Of a stretch of 64,000 nt of DNA, positions 58,150 to 64,000 are shown piece by piece. The first letter of the stretch is position 1. Each line of letters starts with the position of its first letter. This stretch comes from Echiichthys vipera. Taxonomy: Eukaryota; Chordata; Actinopteri; Perciformes; Trachinidae. The stretch covers positions 3,641,012 to 3,705,011 of the forward strand of contig OY829659.1 of the NCBI GenBank assembly GCA_963691815.1, written 5' to 3'. The position numbers and the translations under genes are program-made. The notes beneath the pieces were generated by a model that was given only the letters and a program-made list of their open reading frames with translations, was not told where the DNA came from and ran no database searches.

Positions 58150-58660
58150 TCTACTTCCCAGCTCACTCTCACCAGAGAGGAGCTCATAAACATTAGGGGA
58201 ATAATCCCAGGGGGTTTGTTGCATCCCCGTCTATTTTAATGGATATTCTGGCCAAAGGTGCGTTCACCTCTGTGGCCTCATGCCAGCGCAGGGGGAAACG
58301 AGCCGGTGCGCTCAAGCTACCCGGAGTATTTCTCTCAAACGTCCGCTCACTGGGCAATAAAATGGACGAACTCCAGCTTCTTTTGAGGAGAAAATAAGGA
58401 CTTTTATTCATCCTCTGTTCTGTGCTTCACGGAGACATGGCTATGCGGGAACATCCAAGACTCCGCTCTGCAGCTGGATGGATTCTACCTTAACCGCACG
58501 GACCGTGACACGCGGCTCTCAGGCAAAACAAAGTGGGGAGGTATTTGTTTCAACATCAACACTGGCTGGTGCAATGATGTAACGGTGATGAAGCGGCACT
58601 GTTCTCCCTCCCTCCCTTTCCACTCTCCCTGTGAGTTCGCTTAGTTCATTCTGGTCATCT
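58150..58660 (+). pseudogene. LINE endonuclease-domain fragment
   Basis: Plus-strand frames give RRGKRAGALKLPGVFLSNVR and SLGNKMDELQLLLRRK, then a stop and frameshift, then SSSVLCFTETWLCGNIQDSA, LQLDGFYLNRTDRDTRLSGK and WGGICFNINTGWCNDV. The SNVRSL.NKMDEL, FTETWL and GGGICF-like blocks are the N-terminal half of the apurinic-type endonuclease domain of fish non-LTR retrotransposons, with the ETW catalytic glutamate visible. Broken by a stop and frameshift. A different part of a LINE ORF2 from the GATGA-tailed fragments; whether same family is unknown. Confidence 0.85.
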
Positions 58661-60036
58661 CATCCTTGGAAGCCACCATGTTGTTTACACTAATCAGTCA
58701 CTTCTCGTTGCGACAACCTTAAATCTGCCTCAAAACCAACGCTGATTGGTTCGTTCTCTTGGCAAATGACTCCAATTTTCTCCGCCGCACGTTACCAGAC
58801 TGATCTGAGAGTAAAATACAACGGAGCTCAGAGATCAGGATGGACTCAGGAGGCTATGAACAGGGTGAAAGTCTTGTTTGTTTTGGGACCCATCCGCCAC
58901 CCCGACCCTCCTCCCTACGTTGATTACACAAGAATTACAGTGCGTTCGTTTTGATAGGTAAATATATGAACAGTGAACGAGGACGGTGTGGTGAGTGTAA
59001 TCGCAGTCGTCTGTATACGCATTAGCAAGGTTTATTAGACCAAAAAATGATTCTTCTTTTGTCTTAACTGTGTTTACAGTTAACAAATAGCTATTTGCTC
59101 GTGGTTATTGCCTTCCCATTACATTGAATCCATTACTGCGGAGAACGGTTGGAATCAGGGTTTTAGTTTAACAAGCGTGCGAGGCTTAAATGCACAGTTG
59201 AGCTTCTTCCATCTAAATAATGTAAACAACACATTTTTGCCAGACGAGTGTTTTTACAAACGCACAAAGATATGCATGTAACGATGTGGTGCGTGACTTC
59301 AAGCTGTGGGGTTCGGGCAACAGAAAACATCATTTTTTATTTAACATCTGGTAGCTACTGTGGCACGGAGCAGCTGATGGAGTTGGGGAATCTGGCAGAG
59401 CCGCCACCCCCTGCTCTGCATCGTCCTTCCTGTATGTTGCCTCTTCAGCTCTCTCAAAGTCGTAAGAATTGTCTGGGAAGGAGGGCTTTGGTCCCTTTGT
59501 GTTAACAGTGGCTTAAGCTGTGGGACAAGCCCCAGGGTTGATTTAACCTCACCATCCTGAGTGTTTCTCCTTACACATTGTAAATTCACTGGTAATTCAA
59601 CCCTTGTCTTTCTTTTCCCTCCCCTTATCTGCGGCAGGTCAACTGTCGGCCCACAATCTGTGGTCTGCCAACCATAAAACCCCTCTTCTTCATCCTCTTT
59701 ACTGTCGATTTACAAGCTCTTCTTCTGTTTTTCTCCTTTATGTGTTCCCCAGTCAAAAGTAACTATAGGGGTGCATCCCAGACCTTCATCTCTGTTGCTT
59801 TGTTGCACAAAATGCATCCTGTTTTGTATTTCGGAGAAAGAACCACCTCCCACCTCTTCATATTTGCAGTTTCTGAAAGTGCTGATCTGTTCTATGAGCT
59901 GTCAGTGGGCGTATGGCACCAGCTGAAAAGAACTGGATAGTTTGCATTCGCCACTAACCTTAAAATGACGGTAAAATAAGTCAAAGGATGTCCAACGGGA
60001 GGAGAAGTCATTTTCCAGATGCATTTCTGTTTGATC
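58661..60036. other. Intronic sequence without recognised features
   Basis: No exon or mobile element recognised. Confidence 0.4.
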
Positions 60037-60690
60037 CGGTGGATTGCTTACTCCAGGTAGGGAATGAGTCCTGACCCCAAGTGAAGGAGTTCAAGTACCT
60101 CGGGATCATGTTCACGAGTGAGGGGACGATGGAGCGTGAGTTTGGCCGGAGAATCGGAGCAGCGGGGGCGGAGCTGCAGTCGCTCTACCGCACCGTTGTG
60201 ACGAACAGAGAGCTGAGGAAGGCAAAGCTCTGGATCTACCGCTCAGTCCTGGTTCCTACCCTCACCTGTGGTCATGAAAGCTGGGTCAGGACCCAAAGAA
60301 AGAGATCGCGGGTAAAAGCGGCAAAAAAATGTGTTTTCTCAAGAGGGGGGCTGGAGTCTCCCTTAGAGAGAGGGGGAGAAGCATCTGTGAGGAACTCGGA
60401 GTAGAGCCGCTGCTCCTTTGCGTTGAAAGGAGCCAGTTGAGGTGGTTCAGGATCATCTAGTAAGGATGAACCCTGGGCGCCTCCCTAGGGAGGTGTTCCA
60501 GGCACGTCCAGCTGGGAGGAGGCCTCGGGGAAGACCCAGGACCAGGTGGAGAGATTAGATCTCCACACTGGCCTGGGAACGCCTCAGGATCCCCCAGTTA
60601 GAGCTGGTTAATGTGGCGCGGGAAAGGGAAGTTTGGGGTCCCCTGCTGGAGCTGCTGCCCCCGCGACGAGATGAGATGAGATGAGATCTC
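60037..60690 (+). mobile_element. LINE 3' fragment (GATGA-tailed family), copy 7 (longest 5' extent)
   Basis: Begins at about VDCLLQVGNES, then an in-frame TGA, then PQVKEFKYLGIMFTSEGTME and FGRRIGAAGAELQSLYRTVV, and ends (GATGA)n. It extends further into ORF2 than the other copies. Confidence 0.88.
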
Positions 60691-61463
60691 CGTTTGAAAT
60701 GCTTCACTTCCTTGACCTGAAGAGCACAGACATGCTCATAAAAAGCCCTTCAGACAGATTGGTTGGGTTATGAAAACTCTGTGTCCATATCATGTCTGTT
60801 AATTACTGTACATATTACATTCTGTCTTATGTTAGACATAAAATTATTACTTTTGTACTCCAGGGCTGCATTATATTCTTGAGATGAGCTTGGATAAGCT
60901 GGTGCAGCAAATACAGACTGACAGCTCAACTTTAAAAGCCTCAACAGGAGTTATTACCGTTCTTTCATTTAACGATCAATCACATCACACTAAAATAGCC
61001 TCGGGGGCTGTTCAAAGCGCAATATGCAGGGAGAGGTTAATCCTAATTGCAGCAACAACAAACGCAAGCGCGGAAAGCACAAAAGCACCACTGTCATTAT
61101 TTTCAATAACACAAATCCACCCTTTCAATTTGGAAAACAAACATTTGGAGAGTTAGTTATTAACTGATGTGATGTCAAGATGAACTCCAGCGAGTGATAA
61201 ACAAAAGGCAAACCAACACCAGTGTGAACAGAGATGGATTTTATATGCAGAAGAAGGCTCTAACTGACTCCCCAGTCAGCTGCTTTATTCATAATTATCA
61301 TTTATTCATGATATATGTATGTAACCGTTTAGTATTATTGTGTTCTATAATGCAATACCCTAGTTTACCGACATTATACTGCGGTTACTGCATTTATGTT
61401 ACTCTGCACAAAGGTTCATTTCCATTTTAAGACATTGTGTATTTAAAAACGTTGGAGAACTCA
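60691..61463. other. Intronic sequence without recognised features
   Basis: No exon or mobile element recognised. Confidence 0.4.
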
Positions 61464-62009
61464 AGTTAAAGGTTGAATGTGGAGATGGAGCAGAACACCG
61501 CCATCTAGTGTCTCAAGATCGTCGTCGCAACAACAAAAAATAAGTCCAGCAGTCGGGTTGCCAGGTTGGTCAGACCCGGCACAGTAGCTCCAGGAGACCG
61601 GAGTCTGTTTGAGTCTGTTTGAACCCGTCCCCTCCAGAAAATCACACCATAAAAACAAGTATTAGAGGAGTTTGACTGACAGTTAGCGTTAGCCGTTAGC
61701 ATTAGCCGTTCAAGCTAAGTGCAGATGAAAGTGATGTTAGCATCAAGGAGAAGCGTAGCCATGTGAGCGTGCGTTTGAATGGCGTTCCTCTCCTTTCTCT
61801 CAGTCCATGGAGTGAATGCTCGGCCTATAGTGACTCTGGTTGTTGCCCGTCTCCGCTCACTCAGCTGCTGGGACAAAGAACGCCCCCTTCACTGAGGCTC
61901 CGAAGCAGCTGCACGATTGGCTAACTCCATTTCACCCAGCAGACAGTAGCTGCACCCAACAACAGACAACTCTGGCAACCAGCAACGCCCAACGCTATTG
62001 GCTGCTACA
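61464..62009 (+). repeat. Unclassified ~540-bp interspersed repeat R1, copy 2
   Basis: Colinear with 9300-9831, sharing both ends (TTAAAGGTTG; GCTATTGGCTGCTAC). Differences include a duplicated GAGTCTGTTT and an insertion CCTCTCCTTTCTCTCAGTCC before the GAATGCTCGGCC block. Confidence 0.75.
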
Positions 62010-62016
62010 AAGTAAC

Positions 62017-62046
62017 AGTGCTAACCACCACCCCACCGTGTCGCCT
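62017..62046 (-). mobile_element. tRNA-derived SINE head fragment
   Basis: AGTGCTAACCACCACCCCAC and CGTGTCGCC are the inverse SINE head with no body attached. Located between R1 copy 2 and SINE copy 8. Confidence 0.6.
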
Positions 62047-62194
62047 TCTACAGTATGTAACAAAATTATTTAACTAATTCAATTCTGTTTCCTGCTTCTT
62101 ACTAAAGTAACATACTTGCACATGTTTTTATTGCTCTTGCTTGGATTTACATGTACAAGTTGGTATTTATTGCAGCAGAATCTACATATGTATG

Positions 62195-62530
62195 CATAGC
62201 ACTGTCGCCTCACAGCAAGAGGGTTCCTGGTTTGAATCCCGGCTGGGGCCCTTCTGTGTGGAGTTTGCATGTTCTCCCCGTGTGTGCGTGGGTTTTCTCC
62301 GGGTTCTCCGGTTTCCTCCCACAGTCCAAAGACGTGCAGGTGTTCGGTTCATTGATGACTCTAAATCGCCCGTAGGTGTGAATGGTTGTCTGTCTCTGTT
62401 CGTCTCTATGTGTCCTGTGATAGACTGGCGTCCTGTTCAGGGTGGACCCCGCCTCACGCCCGATGTCAGCTGGGATCGGCTCCAGCCCCCCAAAGACCCC
62501 GACAGGGACAAGAGGTTGAAGATGAATGAA
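62195..62530 (+). mobile_element. tRNA-derived SINE, copy 8
   Basis: Starts within the head (AGCACTGTCGCCTCACAGC), then GGTTTGAATCCCGGCTGGG as B-box region, standard body and GATGAATGAAT tail. The A-box portion is missing. Confidence 0.9.
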
Positions 62531-63555
62531 TTTCTATTCAAGATATATAATTTATCTTTATGTAGTTTTTCTATACAAGAATGTTTCAATGGTAATAAAC
62601 CAAATGTCCCCCCTGGGGATCAATAAAGTGTTTCTATTCTATTATAATTCATTATTTTCTCAACCGGATCTTTAAGTGACTGACAAATAGATCAATCTAA
62701 TACATCTCAGGATGATTATGAATTATACATTCACTGTGATCATAGGAGTGTGAGTGAAGTCATTTCTTAACTTTCTGATTGTTCACCACACAACCTCGCT
62801 GCGACACAACATCCCATTAAGCTTCTGGACCGGCTGCCATAATGATGAAGTTGCTCTGTTGTGTCTGGGCTGATAAGACGAGCTGTTTTCACTTCATCAA
62901 TCACGTGTAATGGGCTGTTGCCATTGTTTAACTGTGTCACTTTCTCCTGGCGGGCGAATTGGAACGTCCACATTTCCCTTTGTTATAATTTACAATCCAA
63001 TTAGTCACCACGACTGAAACGACGGATCAAAACCTCGTCTGTCAAACGTGAACACAGGTGAGCGACCTGCAGGACCCCCTCAGATTTGTAAATCAATGAA
63101 TGTTGCCTGATGATGAAAGTTGTTTCCAGGCGTCAGTCGGACTCACAATCCCTCTCCGTTTTCCCTTTTCACTGTGCCTTCAGACAATTTCGAGGGAGTA
63201 ACGAGCAGGCGGAGATGATCTGAGATGCTCTCAAACCTGGTGTTGAAGTGTGTTGAAGTAACTATTAATATCATTGAACGTCAGCGGTGCTTGACGGACT
63301 AATTAGAAGCAGTCAGAGGATTCCCGGGGTGCAGAACTTAGCCGGTTCCTTTCTTTTTGTAAAACAAATGTAGCCAAATCTTTTTTTCCTTTACAGCGGC
63401 AAAGAGGACGTCTGATGTCCTTGAAATTCTCTGTCAACTAAAGATATTGGAGATGATGACAGGACCATTCCCCCTCACTGTTCTGTCTAGTGTTAACATG
63501 AGTGCTGCGCTTCGAAACGGCAGCTGAAAGAGCAATAATCATACATCTACAGAAT
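62531..63555. other. Intronic sequence; possible retroelement tail at 62605-62645
   Basis: CCCCTGGGGATCAATAAAG followed by TTCTATTCTATTATAATTC resembles fish retroelement tails. Nothing else recognised. Confidence 0.35.
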
Positions 63556-63762
63556 CATCTCATCTCATCTTCAGCCTCTTATCCGGGGTCGGGTCTCGGG
63601 GGCAGCAGCTCCAGCAGGGGACCCCTAACTTCCCTTTCCCGGGCCACATTAACCACTCTAACTGGGGGATCCTGAGGTGTTCCCAGGCCAGTGTGGAGAT
63701 CTAATCTCTCCACCTGGTCCATGGTCTTCCACGAGGCCTCCTCCCAGCTGGACGTGCCTGGA
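63556..63762 (-). mobile_element. LINE 3' fragment (GATGA-tailed family), copy 8
   Basis: Tail CATCTCATCTTCAGCC and CCGGGGTCGG, body to GCTGGACGTGCCTGG, where it is joined directly to R1 copy 3. Confidence 0.87.
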
Positions 63763-64000
63763 GCTGCTTCTGACCATCAGTGAAGGGGGCGTTATTTGTC
63801 CCAGCAGCTGAGTGAGCGGAGACGGGCAACAACCAGAGTCACTATTCAAACGCACACCCACATGGCTACGCTTCTCCTTGATCACTAACATCACTTTCAT
63901 CTGCACTTAGCTGGAACGGCTAACGCTAACGGCTAACGCTAACGGCTATTGTAACTGTCAGTCAAACTCCTCTAATACTTGTTTTTATTGTGTTGTTTAA
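63763..64000 (-). repeat. Unclassified interspersed repeat R1, copy 3 (partial, reaches window end)
   Basis: Inverse of R1: GTGAAGGGGGCGTTATTTG, GACGGGCAACAACCAGAGTC, GGCTAACGCTAACGGCTAAC (tandem) and AACTCCTCTAATACTTG. The right portion lies outside the window. Confidence 0.72.

Noticed and set aside
52865..64000. Search for the next upstream TMEM132 exon
   Set aside because: No minus-strand acceptor-flanked stretch with family-like sequence was found; open frames here are repeats or unassigned.

Overview
This window is nuclear DNA from a bony fish, most likely a percomorph teleost. The evidence is a vertebrate split gene with GT-AG introns, plus fish-type interspersed repeats: tRNA-derived SINEs, Tc1-, hAT-, piggyBac- and Harbinger-type DNA elements, Penelope-like elements and LINE 3' ends. 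Long CA microsatellites are also present. I see no bacterial, plasmid, phage or CRISPR feature. The species cannot be fixed from this sequence.

The only protein-coding gene I can support lies on the minus strand and spans at least 52.5 kb. It belongs to the TMEM132 family of single-pass neural membrane proteins, best matching tmem132e. Five consecutive exons are visible in transcription order: 52864-52721, 40948-40743, 27814-27535, 8298-8104 and 1465-395 (terminal exon with stop codon). Their phases join without a break into 631 residues, covering the extracellular Ig-like region, the transmembrane helix and the complete cytoplasmic tail. The 5' exons lie beyond position 64000. The introns are about 11.8, 12.9, 19.2 and 6.6 kb.

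Everything else is intronic or upstream-intron sequence filled with repeats. The dominant family is a ~590-bp non-autonomous DNA transposon with 12 copies. It has GGGCGCACTC termini, mostly TAA/TTA target duplications, and a frameshifted remnant of a Myb/SANT-like domain, so I read it as PIF/Harbinger-derived. Other families are a tRNA-headed SINE (several copies with clear target-site duplications), 3' fragments of one LINE family ending in (GATGA)n, two piggyBac-like elements flanked by TTAA, hAT miniature elements with 8-bp duplications, Penelope-like elements with inverted terminal repeats, a Tc1-like remnant carrying a SINE, and an unclassified ~540-bp repeat (three copies).

Tandem DNA is also prominent. 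Two arrays of a ~31-bp satellite (23.9-25.5 and 26.5-27.3 kb) lie just downstream of the 27.5-kb exon in gene orientation; most units carry a perfect AP-1 heptamer. There is a degenerate interstitial telomere-like tract at 50.7 kb and a CA-based compound minisatellite at 4.1-5.0 kb. Nested insertions (Harbinger into piggyBac, hAT and a SINE-like repeat; LINE into SINE; SINE into Tc1; Penelope into a LINE tail) give a partial relative order of activity. No new protein system was found. The most notable signals are the Harbinger-type MITE burst with its embedded promoter-like cassette, and the AP-1-bearing intronic satellite.
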